Source of the DNA: Sepiola atlantica
Lineage: Eukaryota > Mollusca > Cephalopoda > Sepiida > Sepiolidae
NCBI GenBank assembly: GCA_963556195.1
Contig: OY744537.1
Span: 19,505,274 to 19,569,273 of the forward strand
Reading direction: 5' to 3'
Length of the DNA: 64,000 nucleotides
The translations under genes and the position numbers were made by a program. A model generated the notes under the pieces. That model was not told the origin of the DNA, searched no databases, and was given only the letters and a program-made list of their open reading frames with translations. Positions 1 to 11,285 of the stretch are shown one piece after another (positions within the stretch are counted from its first letter, which is position 1; every line of letters begins with the position of its first letter).

Positions 1-174
1 TCTGATACTACATTTCATCTTTTTTGTCTTCAATTAGTGACGGAGAGATCCTTCTCAAGAAGGCAATTTTTATTTTTATCTCAATCCTCTTTTTTGGGAA
101 TTGGATTTTTCCCCACATTAAAAACGGACCTTGTGTCTAACTCTGTCCTCATGGGAAGGCAAGTAAATAGAACC
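1..174 (+). mobile_element. U2-headed SINE, subfamily B (5' cut by window edge)
   Basis: The window opens inside this copy. Its first bases (TCTGATACTACATTTCATCT) match the stretch just after the U2-like head in the reverse-strand copy at 30052-30272. The body (GGAGAGATCCTTCT, then CCCCACATTAAAAACGGACC) and the tail (CTTGTGTCTAACTC, GGGAAGGCAAGTAAATA) match copies at 10538-10757, 30052-30272 and 45255-45421. The short ORF across it is incidental. Confidence 0.7.
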
Positions 175-1165
175 TCCACAAAAGTGTGTGTTTGTGTGTG
201 TGATCCCCTTTTTGTCAGCCATCACAAGTTGCTAAACAGTTGAACTCATTTTGATATCACGTAGAACAAAAAGAAAAGAAAAAGATAGAAAGAAAAGTAT
301 TTGATGATGAGTTACATACACTCTCTTTTTTCTTTCTTTCCGTACCTATAACAACAGACAGCGAATCACGTGCTTAGTAACAACGGCACAATGCTTCCAA
401 CAACCTCAGACTATTTTGTCACCGGATACTTTTTTCGTTTTTTTTTTTTTTTTTTTTTTTTTTTTTCAAAATGATAACCGGTTCAGTTACAGTTTAGTGG
501 CTGACGTTTATTTTTTATTTTAAGGATAATTTTTTTTTCTTGCTTTGCAGATCAAAGATCATCTTCAATAATTGCCAACTTCATTGATAGTGCGTTTTAA
601 AAACAAATGGTTATGCACTCTGCAGTTATTTTTTTTGTCTTAAAATAAATATTTTTCTCTGAAAACAAAGAAGTAGGGATTTTTTTTAAAGATTTTCAAA
701 AATGTTCAACTTTTGAAGCGAAGATCATTTTTATAAAACTTTCACCTATTTTGGTGATTAATTGACAAAGTGATTCTCCGGGGTCTAGGCTTAGAGTTAG
801 GGTCAAAGTTAGCTCGGGTAACTCATGTTACAACTAATAACTTTTACGATTACCCTGGGATTTACCTGACAGTGATAAGGACAAAAACATGTCCTTCATA
901 TGCCTCAACACTAATCCTAAATTCGGTTTCACGTCATAATTCAGGTGGCGGTCGAGATCCTAAATTTATGTACAGATTGTAAGACAGTCAAAATGGTAAC
1001 CATTTATGAAACTTGTTTCCGAAAGATGAGAACATTTGAAAATCCTAAATAAAGAAAGAAACAACTTGTCAATAATATTTCTCTACACAATTCTGCATAG
1101 CATATTATTGTTATGTCAAGCACCGTTTTTGTTTTTAAAAAGAGAAATAAAATTTTAAAAATAAG
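175..1165. other. No gene seen; AT-rich DNA with poly-T tract
   Basis: The stretch holds a (TG)n-like run near 183-202, a T homopolymer at about 437-466 and generic AT-rich sequence. Short ORFs here have no recognisable motif. It ends where the Gypsy integrase remnant begins. Confidence 0.5.
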
Positions 1166-1185
1166 CCATTTCCCTAAAAGACATT

Positions 1186-1999
1186 TTGGCTGAATCTGTA
1201 GCACAAGCTTTTATATTAGGCTGGATATCGTGTTACGGAGTCCCCACAACTATTACCACCGACCGTGGTGGACAGTTTGAATCCCACCTATTCCAGAAAC
1301 TTTCCAGGATCTTAGGGATTAAATGTATCCGTACAACCAGCTATCATCCAGCTTCTAACGGACTGATTCATCCAGCTTCTAACGGAATGATTGAATGCTT
1401 CCATCGTCAATTGAAAGCCATGTTGCATGCTTACCCTGACCAACAGCGATGGAGCGAGTACGTACCTATTGTCCTTCTTGACTGTCGCGTAGCAATCAAA
1501 GAGGACCTCGGATACTCTCCAGCTGAACTTGTTTATGGACTACCTCTATCGTTGCTGGGTCAGATGCTGATTCCGATAGATTTAACGGCAACAGATACAG
1601 CTCTGTATATAAACAGACTGTGAGCTTACTTTAATGAGCTTCCACCTATGCATCCTAAGCAACAGACCATTAAATCTTAGGTTCCGAAGGACATTTCGTT
1701 GTGGACTCATTTTTTTGTTAGAAAAGACTCCGTGAAAGCCCCTCTTACTCCCCCTTATACTGGTCCTTATCACGTGCCTTCACACACTGACAAACTTTTC
1801 ACCCTTGACATTGGTGGCAAAAAAGACACTGTATCCATTATCAGGGTGAAAAGAGCCTTTCTAAACACCTGAGCCCCATATCCCCCCTACTGTGCATCAA
1901 ACAGCTGTAACTACACCTGTACTGTTGGAAACCCCTAAAGACAATTATGTCCCCACCACACATAGTGGTCGGCGAGTACATTGGCCCAAAAAACTGTAA
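1186..1999 (+). pseudogene. Ty3/Gypsy pol remnant: integrase core and C-terminal tail
   Basis: The open stretch to 1623 reads as the catalytic core of a Ty3/Gypsy integrase. TDRGGQFES carries the second Asp of the D,D-E triad, and GMIECFHRQLKAML carries the Glu. The first Asp lies upstream and is missing. A 24-base in-frame duplication (1345-1392) repeats HPASNG-L/M-I just before the catalytic Glu, which would distort the fold. Past the stop at 1621 related sequence continues with stops and frame changes. It includes a PYTGPYHV motif near 1753 (typical of the chromo-like C-terminus) and the terminal SGRRVHWPKKL with a stop at 1997-1999. The LTR at 2448-2881 is probably the 3' end of the same element. 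The copy is dead: 5'-truncated, stop-interrupted and duplicated at the active site. Family assignment is by motif recognition. Confidence 0.85.

Positions 2000-2001
<2 letters not shown>

Positions 2002-2043
<42 letters not shown>
2002..2043. repeat. (TA)n microsatellite
   Basis: An uninterrupted AT dinucleotide run sits directly after the Gypsy pol stop codon. It is followed by A-rich sequence containing a degenerate repeat of the type ACTTTTCACAGAAAA (about 2080-2320). Confidence 0.95.
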
Positions 2044-2049
<6 letters not shown>

Positions 2050-2079
2050 GGCTTTTTTGAGTCCTTGTACTTTATTATA

Positions 2080-2345
2080 CAATTACTGTTTTTCACAAAA
2101 ACTACTTTTCACAGAAAATACTTTTTTTTTTCAATAAATACTTTTCACAGAGAAGACAAACTTTTTCCAAAAAAATATTTTTCACAAAAATGCAAACATT
2201 TTTCAAAAAAAAAAAAAAAAATACTTTTCACAGAAAAGAAAAACATTCCCCCCAAATACTTTTCACAAAAAAGAAAAACAATTTAAAAAAAAAATACTTT
2301 TTGCAGAAAAGGTATAAACCTTTTCCCTGCAAAGCAAAAAACTTT
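2080..2345. repeat. Degenerate short tandem repeat, TACTTTTCACA type
   Basis: About ten imperfect copies of a 20-30 base unit containing ACTTTTCACAGAAAA or ATTTTTCACAAAAA lie between the Gypsy coding remnant and its LTR. The reading frame across them is an artefact of the repeat. Confidence 0.6.
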
Positions 2346-2447
2346 TAAAAATTCTGAATTGACAAATTTTGTATTTTATATTTTTGTTCTTTCCCACTGC
2401 TACACTTCCTTTTCTTCCTGTCGGCTTTCAGCCTAAGCAGGGGGTGA

Positions 2448-2881
2448 TGTAGCAGTCATAAATTAGATTTACTTTGTAATGCGTATCAGTGTTCCTGTGA
2501 GCTGGTTTGGCCAATCAGCTAGCAGGGCGCATTGATATTATTAGTTCCCTAAGGGACTACTTGAGCTCCCTTAGGATATTCCAGACGATGAGCAGACGGT
2601 ACCCTGGCACCAGCCAGGAAGGATCACCTCAGCCTCTCACCTGCCTCCTTGTCCACTGGACGTCACAGCGCCTGCTATCTTCGCCTGAAGATATTTGAAC
2701 TAGGAGCTTATTTTCTTCTTCTTTCGGACACTGTCCAAAGTTTCTTCCACCTATACCAAACGGTATAGGTAACCTTATATACGAATAAACCCCTTTCGTT
2801 TGTTGTTGTAAAGAAAGGTTTCGTTAATTCATTTTGTGTGATAAATTAAGATAGGGGATAACAAATTCCCCTATTCTTACA
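2448..2881 (+). mobile_element. Putative 3' LTR of the Gypsy element
   Basis: A polypurine stretch AAGCAGGGGG (2435-2444) precedes a segment that starts TGTAGCAGTCATAA and ends CCCCTATTCTTACA, so the edges form TGTA...TACA. Inside are a TATA-like CTTATATACG and an AATAAA signal near 2784. Length is about 434 bp, ordinary for a Gypsy LTR. The matching 5' LTR and gag-pol body are absent. The left boundary could be 2445 rather than 2448. Confidence 0.7.
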
Positions 2882-3013
2882 TTTAGGAATGGCAGGTCTT
2901 AAATAATAATGTGAGACACCGCCATTCGGACCACTTAACTTGAATTTCTAGGGTGACATAGACTTTGTTTACATGAAGCCGACGCCACCTCAACCAACCA
3001 AGTCTACTAATTA

Positions 3014-3460
3014 CCTCCGCCAAGGCGGTTATGTTTTCAGTCGAGTTTGTTTATTGGTTTGTCACTATGTTTGTGTACAGACTAGCGTCCAGATCGTGTG
3101 ACCAATCGTCACCAAACTTTGTCAAAATATCGGTCATGATCTAAATTTTGGGATGTCAAGGTCACGGAAAAGGTGAAAGTCACATTTTTGGCGATAACTT
3201 CTGTTCATCGTAGAGACACGCTACTTGGTCCATATTGTAGTCAGTGAAGTCCCACATCTTATATGACCGTAACCGTGAAAAGTTCGGTCACGGTCGAAAT
3301 TTTGATGGAATTTGATCTATGGATCTGATGCCCTTTGAACTTTGGACACTAAAAGTAGTGCAAAATTTTACTCTGATCAGATAGTTAGTTTTGGAGTTAT
3401 CAACGTTTTCATGGGATAATTTCGGGAATACCTCATACAATATGGAGAAGTAAGACCCAG
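3014..3460 (+). repeat. Hairpin-headed dispersed repeat (CCGCCAAGGCGG type)
   Basis: It begins with the perfect hairpin CCGCC-AA-GGCGG at 3017-3028, followed by TTATGTTTTCAGTCGAG and a TTTGTTTATTGGTTTG stretch. The remainder is an evenly AT/GC-mixed body with phrases such as GTCACGGAAAAGGTGAAAGTC and GGTCACGGTCGAAATTTTGA. The hairpin plus 'TTATGTTTTC' start resembles unclassified hairpin-headed repeats I know from marine animal genomes. No coding capacity is seen. The right end is uncertain. Confidence 0.6.
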
Positions 3461-3499
3461 ATAAGACCTTGGCCCATCCTTGCGTCGTCATGCAGTCTC

Positions 3500-5342
3500 A
3501 CGATAACTACTATTTTGTTATCTTCAAGAAAATCAACTAAAACACGTGTTTTCTTTTTAATTTTATATATTTTTTGTTAACGTAGTCAACCAATTGCAAT
3601 ATTCAAAGTTTTACTTATATTGTTGCTTAGACTGATATTTTTTAAAGTTTTGTTTTTGCGGGAATTTGTTTTTCTCAAAATGTTTAATTTCAATAATAAA
3701 AAAAAGTTAACCACGATGTACTAAAGTAACCAAAATATTGACTGTAGTGTCGTGTGTGGTGAATTTATATATATATATATATATAAGAAAAACGGGGTAT
3801 CTTTTACAATACTCAGCAGAGTAAAAACGCTCAAAAAACAAATATACAACAAATAAAAGTAACTGTAGGCGATAAAAGTTATTTTCCAACTTACCTGTGG
3901 CATTTGTTTGTATTTTTAACCCGTTCCAATTGCTATTTATTGGAAATTAAATTATTCGTCACACCAACATCGCACAAGTCCAAGATGGCGACACTGGGGG
4001 GGGGGGGGATATGTAACGAGAACAATAATTTTTTTTACATCTAATAAAAACCCATTTATACTACGTAAAAATACAAACAAATTTCATAGGTAAGTAGGAA
4101 AATATCTATTCTCGACGTAGGTCACCATCATTTGTTGTATATTTATTTTTTTTTTTTACCCCGTTCTCGTTCGTTTTTTGGACCCTGTCCGCGACTCTGC
4201 TGATTATTGTAAAATGAATAAAAATAATGAACGTTTTTACAAGTTAAAAAAAAGAAAGGAAAGAAAAGAGAAGGGCCTTAAAAACGTTCTGATGACATAA
4301 ACATTTATTATACCTTTATGCATGTGGCCCGGGAACCACTTTGTAACATCCTTATCTGCAAAAGTAAAGGATTTCCGAAAAATATTTACACTTTTGACAA
4401 TGTTGTTGTTATTAGCCATGGTTCCTATAGCTTTTCACACGCCTTTACTAGAGACGCATGGGAGCAGACATGTTTTACGTAACCCGGATGTTCGGTTACT
4501 TCATATTCTAAAATGTTGAACGAAACGAAATGAATTGAAACGAAACGAAACGAAACACGATGTCTGGTAGAATAGATTGACTTCTTTCAGTTAAATCAAC
4601 TTATCTTATTTTGGTCGATATACTAGGATATTATTATTAAAAAATAAAAATAAAACAACAATGATACAATAATATTTTGTCTAAACAAGTACTGTGCTGT
4701 ATGTTCTGTCAAGATTTCTTAACTTGCAGAGCGGGTAACAAAAAAGTACTTCTTAATCCACCAAGGTCATGTTTTTCTCTAAAATTGAAAAAAAAAAAAA
4801 AAAGAAAATGTTATTTCGACTGTTAAAAAAATAGATAAAAAAAATTATGTTAAGTTTAAGTTAGATTATGGGACTTTGTATATATATACATATATAAACG
4901 GTATTAAAGGTTATGTATTTATTAGCATGATAATTTCATAATCTTAACAACATTGCGACTACTGACGACGACGATGATGATTAAAAAAGCGTTGTTGTTG
5001 TTGTCGTCGTTGCGATGAGAAGGAGAAAGAGGAAAGGATGAAGAAGAGGATCTCGTGATATAAGTATTATGAGTATTAGTAGTACGTTTGCATTTTTATC
5101 TTGTCCGTTCTGAATGCCGGATGTAAAGAACTGATGTTTATGTGAGAAAGAGAAAGTATCAATAATGAGTAACTCCTATTACATTAGATTCTCGTCTGTC
5201 AGTCTCGGTGTCGGGTGTTGTTGCACCACACGCTTATTATTCAAGACTTTTTATTAAATAATAATAATAAAAAAGGCCTATCCTGTAAAAGGATTTTTTT
5301 TTCAAGAAGAGAGAAGCCGTGCTAGAAAAAAAAAAAAGGAGG
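3500..5342. other. AT-rich upstream region of the PH-domain exon
   Basis: It holds (TA)n at about 3766-3784, a G9 tract near 3999-4007, GAAAC pentamer repeats at about 4514-4557 (AACGAAACGA type) and GAC/GTT trinucleotide runs at 4960-5015. No motif-bearing ORF is seen. The 5' UTR and promoter of the exon at 5343 must lie here or further upstream, but no defined core promoter could be picked. Confidence 0.4.
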
Positions 5343-5701
5343 ATGGAGGTTAATATCACCGGACAGGCGAAACCCGTGGAAGTTACTTGTGTGGCTGAAG
5401 TGAAACCTTTGGATATTGGAACCATTTCTTCGGAGAATGGGGAAGCGACCCTGTCCGCTTTTGGGGTTTGCGAGGACGAGGAAGAAGACAAGTTGTGCGG
5501 CTGGTTGTCCGTCAGACCGAACACAAGACTTCTACCCAAGATAAACAAGCAAAGATATTTCGTCTTCTCCGACAAAACTTGCAAACTTTATCATTATAGG
5601 AGTCAGCACGATATGCTTCCATTGGGAGAAATTGATATTTACAATGCCTCCTTCAACTTCGAGGCGAGTAATTTGGACAAGCCGGGCCTCTTTGAAATTA
5701 G
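5343..5701 (+). CDS. First coding exon of a TBC1D2-like Rab GAP (PH-domain start)
   Basis: The ATG at 5343 (context AAGGAGGATGG) opens a 119-codon exon. An in-frame GTG at 5319 is unlikely to be used. After about 45 acidic or variable residues comes a PH-domain start: KLCGWLSVRPN (beta-1), QRYFVFSDKTCKLYHYRS (beta-2/3) and LPLGEIDIYNASF (beta-4/5). This order and wording match the N-terminal PH domain of TBC1D2/TBC1D2B, which bind membranes or partners through PH and coiled-coil regions and stimulate GTP hydrolysis by Rab proteins via a C-terminal TBC domain. The exon ends ...FEI-AG followed by GTAAGT, a consensus donor, in phase 2. No TBC domain or further exons were recognised downstream, implying a first intron longer than 58 kb or exons missed by eye. 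The TBC1D2 assignment is a family-level inference; another PH protein is possible. Confidence 0.75.
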
Positions 5702-5707
5702 GTAAGT
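5702..5707 (+). other. Splice donor GTAAGT
   Basis: The coding exon ends with AG directly before GTAAGT, a perfect metazoan 5' splice site. The reading frame meets an in-frame TAA two bases into the intron, supporting the exon end. Confidence 0.8.
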
Positions 5708-5777
5708 TTCACAATTATTATTTATTTTTTGGAGTAGCAATTGTTTACTTACAATTTATTCATTCATTTCGACTAGT

Positions 5778-6072
5778 ATCCTCCAGTTATGAATTAAATA
5801 GTAGAGTAAACTAGACTCCCAAGCCTTGGTTGTGCAACTCGTTTAGGAGAGGGGGGGGGGAACCCTCCGAAATAACACGTCTTTCTTTGCTTATCCCGGG
5901 ATTGTTTCCAGTCGTCCTGGACTTTTCCTTACCACTGGACTCGAGCAATGCCGTTTCAGGAGAAGTGCGGGTGGTAATTGCGCAGCCCCTGCTTCATTAT
6001 AGACTTCTAGCACAGGCACCTTTACAGGGGGTATCCATTGTCGCTCGAGACGGAAAGGAGGCCTATCCACTT
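5778..6072 (+). mobile_element. SINE with 5S-SINE body but a non-5S head
   Basis: From about 5880 (CTTTGCTTATCCCGGGATTG, then CAGTCGTCCTGGACTT, GTATCCATTGTCGCTCGAGA) the body matches the 5S-derived SINEs at 10975-11256 and 54915-55200. Its head is different: TCCTCCAGTTATGAATTAAA ... GGTTGTGCAACTCGTTTAGG. The same head occurs at 40930-41204, so this is a real subfamily and not a truncation. It lies 76 bases into the intron after the PH exon. Confidence 0.75.
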
Positions 6073-6079
6073 TAAAAAA

Positions 6080-7440
6080 AATATACTTACACATGAATGT
6101 TTCGTTTGTTTGGTTGTGAGGAAGGCTCCGCGGTCGAAATGTCATGTTATGTAGAAAAAAATAAATTAGGCAATGAATTTATAATATTATTATTATTAAT
6201 AATAATGAAAACTGATATAAAAATGATCTAAAATCAAAATGATCTTTGGATTTTTACAATTATTTTATTCTTGGTGTTTTCATTTTTACACACGTGAGTG
6301 TGTTATGACGCCCAACAGGGGACCCCTGTTGATTTGAACTCTCACAGAACCAATAAATATTACGTTTTCAAACTTTACTTTAAAATAAAATAACATAAAT
6401 GCCAAGAAAAATAATTTTGTTTACAGTGATAATTAAAGTGATAATTATTAAACGTTCCCAATAAGTGAATGTTTTGTTTGTTAAAAGGCCCAAGACATTT
6501 TTGACATTTGTGCATGGCATAAATTGAAGTTCGTTTAGTTAAAATGTGCAATTCAGTTTCATCTCTGATTGACTCAAATTGTTATATATAAAAAAAAAAA
6601 ATGACAATTTATTTTTTCGTTCGTGTTTAATACAAACTAACAAAATAAGTTGTCTGAATCTACATTTCAGTTAGATGTTTGTATCCGGCGAGTAAGCGAC
6701 CCGCCCTCTCGTTTTAATACAAAAAAAAAAAAAAAAAAATGGAACTCTAAAATAATAGAATTTAAAAATAAATATACACAAATTCTGATTGCCCTTTTTA
6801 ACCTTAATTTTTACAATGTTAAAATTAAATTAATCCTTAAAAGTAAAGAAAAAGAAGAAATTTCAAATTCTAGATGTATTTTTGATTTGTTATTGTTGTT
6901 CGTTTCTTAAAGACATTTCTGGTCATAAAAAAATGAAATTAAAAAATTTAATGTCTTTTTGTTTTAAACATTATTTATAGAAATTTTTCTTTTTTTTTTT
7001 GATTTTGAAAATAGGTTAGATTTTATTTGTTAATAATTAATAATCAAACAATTTGTTGAAAACAAATTATTATTTGCAAAAACAAAACAAAACAAAAAAA
7101 CTCGCAAAAATATAATGGGGTGGATTATTTTTGCAATAACACCGGTCAAAATGTCTGACGTCACATTTGGCCGCCATAACACAGTTATCATCTTCAATAT
7201 AACTTTTTTGGGTGCTTGTGCATATCAACCCTGACATTGAAATATTTAAAGAATGTATAAACTTTATTATGTCCTTGCGTGTTAGCTGAAAATAAGATTG
7301 TGCAGAAAAAATTACGCAAATTCATCCAGTAGTTATTGAATTATAAGAAAAAGAGAACCTTTTTTTTTTATAAATTTTAAATAACTTATTTTTTTATTCA
7401 CATTTTATTTATACTTTTTCTCCTAAAAACACGCAAACAT
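6080..7440. other. AT-rich intronic sequence, no gene seen
   Basis: Poly-A and poly-T runs, TAATTA-rich stretches and one short near-palindrome CAACAGGGGACCCCTGTTG (6314-6332). ORFs are short and lysine/asparagine-rich, as expected by chance at this composition. Confidence 0.5.
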
Positions 7441-7461
7441 TACAAGATTAAAAATGTCGGT

Positions 7462-7545
7462 ACTTCTACAGAATTTGAAACGAACTGCTTTTTTAACCCT
7501 AACTTAAGTTGTAGGTTTAATTCGGTTCAAATTCTGTAGAAGCAC
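7462..7545. repeat. Short foldback, 26-bp arms
   Basis: GGTACTTCTACAGAATTTGA on the left is mirrored by TTCAAATTCTGTAGAAGCACC on the right, separated by about 30 bases. It could be a tiny palindromic transposon relic or an inverted duplication. Confidence 0.6.
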
Positions 7546-7914
7546 CAAAATGTCAAATGTTTATTTTCTTGGCTGAACCAAACAAGTTATTTATTTATGT
7601 TTTTTTTTTTTAGTTGAAAATCTGAATAAATAATTAATTTTCTCAAATATTTTAAGTTGCATTTTTCTTGATACTCATATTTCATATCTGTTTTTGTATT
7701 TTTGGTTCAATTTTACCATTTTTTAATTTTATTTTTTATTTTTTTAAAAAATAAATTAAACATTTGTTGGTGTTCGTTTCATTTTCTTCTCACAAGTAAA
7801 AAAATAAACAACAAAACAAAACCTCAGTTTTATCCCAGAAAAGTTTTATGTGGAAAACTGACATTTTGCGTTAGAAGAAACAAAAAAACAAAAGAAAAAC
7901 GTTCACAGTAAGAA

Positions 7915-8065
7915 GCTTTGGCACTTGTGCATTTTAACATCATCGTGCAAATTTAGAAAGCCATTCTTAACATGGGAAGGGGCTTATTGGATTCTTCCCT
8001 TGCCGCGGACGGAACTCTCCTAAAATGAAAACAACAAAAAAGTTAAAATGCACAAGTGCCGAAGC
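7915..8065. repeat. Inverted repeat, 24-bp arms, ~100-bp loop
   Basis: GCTTTGGCACTTGTGCATTT (7915 on) is mirrored by AAATGCACAAGTGCCGAAGC ending at 8065. The enclosed segment contains a GC-richer core (CCTTGCCGCGGACGGAACTC). A MITE-like element is possible; no clear target duplication was seen. Confidence 0.55.
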
Positions 8066-8101
8066 ATTTAATTTAAATTTGAGTCTATTCATTCATTAAT
8101 A

Positions 8102-8140
<39 letters not shown>
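8102..8140. repeat. (AAT)n microsatellite
   Basis: About 13 copies of AAT. It is followed by 250 bases of very AT-rich DNA. Confidence 0.95.
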
Positions 8141-8142
<2 letters not shown>

Positions 8143-8813
8143 TAAAATGGTTTTATTTCTAATAGACACCAGTAAAAAAAAAAAGAAAAATATATTTTCT
8201 TTTAAATTCTTTGATTTTTTTTTTTCGTTGATAAAATTAAATATATAAAATATTTTTGTATGGAAAAAAAAAAGTGTACAAATTAATAAAATAAAAATTT
8301 AAATGCAAAATAATTAAAGATTTTATTTGATTAAAATAAAAATGTCAAATTCTTTTAATTCCCATTTAATTAATTAAAAAATATTACAAAATAAGACGAT
8401 ATTGAATGTTCATTGCTTACATGCCGCTATTCCGAATTCGTGGCCGTGGGTCGCTATCAGTAGACTGTTTCTCTTGTATCAAACAGAACAACGTTTTAAG
8501 TGTAATCTATTTAAATCGATATTTATTGATTGTACACTAAGAATAATAAAAAAAACAACAAAAAAACGATTTTATCTGAAAACAGTTCAAATGTTACTAT
8601 TTGCACTTTGAAGGTCTTTTCTGTTTGGAATTTAAAATGAATAGTAATTTACTTTCTGTTCAGCGCTCGTAAGTTTGATAATTTGTTTTGCGTGTGTAAA
8701 GTATTACAAGCACATGTTTTTAACTACGACGAGTGACGACAAATGAGTAGTAATAGCAGCAGCGGCAACAGACCTGCGAATGACGTTACTCGTTTTAGGT
8801 CAGTTACTCGGGT

Positions 8814-9110
8814 GTAGTATCTGTTTCTGTCTGGCCCATTCTGTCACAACTGATCGGTTTGCTAAGGGGCCGACCATTGAATCAGAATATTTGGTTCTAG
8901 GAGGCTGTCCTCCCAGACATTACGCCCCCTCATTGGGATAGGAGGATTTGTTTATCACCAGTCGCCTAAGGCGCCCCTACCGGGGAATTCTAACGAGTCC
9001 GATCACTGCAAATTTGCGTCCAAAGTGCCCAATTTTGTGGGGAGCTGCCCCCCCCCCCCCACCAACGTTAAACCGACTTCGTGTGTAATCTTGCTGCAAT
9101 TTGAAGCGGC
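8814..9110 (+). mobile_element. U2-headed SINE, subfamily C
   Basis: The head keeps GTGTAGTATCTGTTTC, the U2 snRNA stretch that includes the branch-site recognition bases. The body (GGTTCTAGGAGGCTGTCCTC, then CGCCTAAGGCGCCCCTACCG) matches subfamily A, but the 3' end differs: a C-rich run and then GTGTGTAATCTTGCTGCAAT. The same alternative tail is in the copy at 11953-12235. Confidence 0.65.
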
Positions 9111-9114
9111 TAAA

Positions 9115-9721
9115 TGACCTTTCTTGCTTCTCCTTTTTTTGTCTATTGTTAAACTGTACGAACAGTTCCTTGTGATGAGTCACCAGGGAAAACATTAAAT
9201 TAAAAAGAACAGTCATAAGACCCCCACCCCCTATCTATTTTTTTATCGATCATTCCCATCCCAATTTGTTTTCTATCAAAAAATATTACCAATTGGTATC
9301 GGAAAAGTGAAACCACTTTTGCATGATTCTATTTTCCTTTCTTTAAAAAAAAAAAAAAAATATTATTAGAGTAACATAAAAAAATGCCATGTTTTGTTTA
9401 TTCTTCATCATTTTTCTTCTTCACACATGTAAAAGAAAGCAGGGTAAAAGAAGAGAAAGAGAGAGAGACAGAGAGAGAGAGAGAGGGGGGGAGGATAGAG
9501 AGGGGGAAGGGGGGAAGGGACTAACAAGTAAAATACCTAATTTCATTTATTTTCGAGACAAAGCTTAATGAATTGAAATGAACCGGGCCTCCCTTCTTTT
9601 TTTTCTTTTTTCGTTTTAATATTTCCGGGTCCCTAACAGGTTGTTTAGTTCATTTAAATTAATTGTCGTCTGAGGTTTGGTATGTTTGAAGAACCGGATA
9701 AAATTCAACATCAACCTTAGC

Positions 9722-9767
<46 letters not shown>

Positions 9768-10310
9768 CACTTCAGGCTAAAACTTCGAACATTGAATTTT
9801 TCAAAACCGCTTGTTAATTTAAATTGTCTACAAAAAAATATATATAATCTGTTAAAAACAAATGTGGTTCGACACTTTTTAATTTCGGCCACAACGTGGA
9901 TAATGAGGCGAAGCTGAATTTAGAGTCTCGACCCCCGTTCTCGACATTCGCGATCATCACCCGGCACATAGCGTTAATGAAGGACAGGTTAAGTTTAGAA
10001 TAAATTAATAACTAAAAACGATTAGACAGTAGCAACACATATAACCACAGTAAACTAGTGTATACTCTCCGTCAAAAATGACGAAAAAAAAAAATGCTCC
10101 GCCAGTGTTGGCACTAATATCTATATAAAATTATAGAATTACGTCAGTAATTTAATTTTTCAGATATAAATTATAATTTCTGATGACCTAAAGGAAAAAA
10201 AACGCACTTACCGTTGACTTTTCAGAGTGTAGGCTTTCTTTCCTAATTCATTTTCGGCGGTGAAGTTGTCTGACTTGCTATTTGCTTTCTTGCTTCCCCC
10301 AATCATTTGA
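9115..10310. other. No gene seen; simple repeats and AT-rich DNA
   Basis: It holds an A17-type homopolymer at about 9344, a GA-rich tract (9453-9520), (TA)n at about 9725-9766 and low-complexity sequence. The ORFs across these are repeat-driven. Confidence 0.5.
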
Positions 10311-10317
10311 AAATTTC

Positions 10318-10385
10318 AAATTGAAATGGTTTCGTCCGGAGGCTAGAAAAACTAGCCCTCATGCGTTTTATGACTGCTACACGGA
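10318..10385 (-). repeat. Dispersed-repeat tail with stable stem and GAAAC
   Basis: Read on the minus strand: GCATGAG, then a perfect 6-bp stem GGCTAG/CTAGCC with a T5 loop, then TCCGGACGAAACC. This resembles the tail layout of hammerhead-bearing retroelements but lacks the CUGANGA core, so no ribozyme is claimed. Confidence 0.3.
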
Positions 10386-10537
10386 TATATTATATTTATT
10401 TATATAAACATATACAAATAATAAAACAAAAAAACATTGGTCTTTATTTAGAGAGCGGAGGATACTTTTCTCAAAATAACTACAAAATCTATGCGTGCTT
10501 TTTCTAATTTTTGATTAAAAACGTTTGTGTAAGTCCC

Positions 10538-10757
10538 TGTTTACTTGCCTCCCTACAAGGGCAGAGTTCGACACAAGGTCGGGTTTTTTAATGAGGGTAA
10601 ATCCAGCTCCCAAAAAACAAAACAAAAACGAGCAATCTGGATTGACAAAAATTAAAATTGCCCCAGTCTAGAAAAATTTCTCCTTCACTGATCTAGGACA
10701 GAAAAGATAAAGTGTAATATCAGAACAGATACCACACTTTACTCCTAGCCAAAAGTA
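10538..10757 (-). mobile_element. U2-headed SINE, subfamily B
   Basis: On the minus strand it begins CTTTTGGCTAGGAGTAAAGT, then GTGGTATCTGTTCTGATATT, closely following the first ~50 bases of U2 snRNA (TTTTGGCTAAGATCAAGTGT, AGTATCTGTTCTTATCAGTT). The body carries GAGAAATTTTTCTAGACTGG and the tail GACCTTGTGTCGAACTCTGC. Near full length. Confidence 0.8.
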
Positions 10758-10974
10758 TAAGTGAGTCACTCACACACACATAGCAATATTTAGTGGTGGT
10801 CTAATTAGCCAATAAACTTCTAACCTTTTTGGCGTTATTGTTAATTCATTCAATGTTTAGACTTCACCGCGCCACACATTGGCTGAACAAACTGAAATAA
10901 ACATCATATTTACCATTTTATAACCCCCACCCATCTGTTATTCTCGCAATATTTAATTCAATATACGACATAAT

Positions 10975-11256
10975 CACGTTGACACACCGGTTCCCGTTAG
11001 ATAACCGAAGTTAAGCGACGTTGAGCCTGGCCAGTACTAAATGGGTAACCATTTGGAAATACCAGGTGCTGTATGTGGGAAGGCTTTCTGCTTATCCCTG
11101 TATTGTTTTCAGTCGTCCCGGATTTCTCTGTGCCACTGGACTCAAGGAATGTCGGTTTGGGAGAGGTGTGCTTGAGGTTACACAATCTTTGATTCACAAT
11201 AGACTCTCCTCTCAAGCACCATTGCAGGGGGTATCGATTTTCTCTCGAGACTGAGG
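10975..11256 (+). mobile_element. 5S rRNA-derived SINE (SINE3-like)
   Basis: The head is a recognisable 5S rRNA from its second helix to its 3' end: GATAACCGAAGTTAAGCGAC (the internal A-box), CCTGGCCAGTACTAAATGGG, and AATACCAGGTGCTGTATGTG. It would supply internal RNA polymerase III promoter elements. The body continues CTGCTTATCCCTGTATTGTT and ends GTATCGATTTTCTCTCGAGA. SINEs with 5S heads are an established class (SINE3). Several 5S positions differ from functional 5S, so it is not a 5S gene. Confidence 0.85.
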
Positions 11257-11285
11257 AGGCCTTTTTATTTGGTTTGGGTGACTAG

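Noticed and set aside
10975..11095. Functional 5S rRNA gene
   Set aside because: Several conserved 5S positions are changed, no T-run terminator follows, and the 5S part continues directly into a SINE body.
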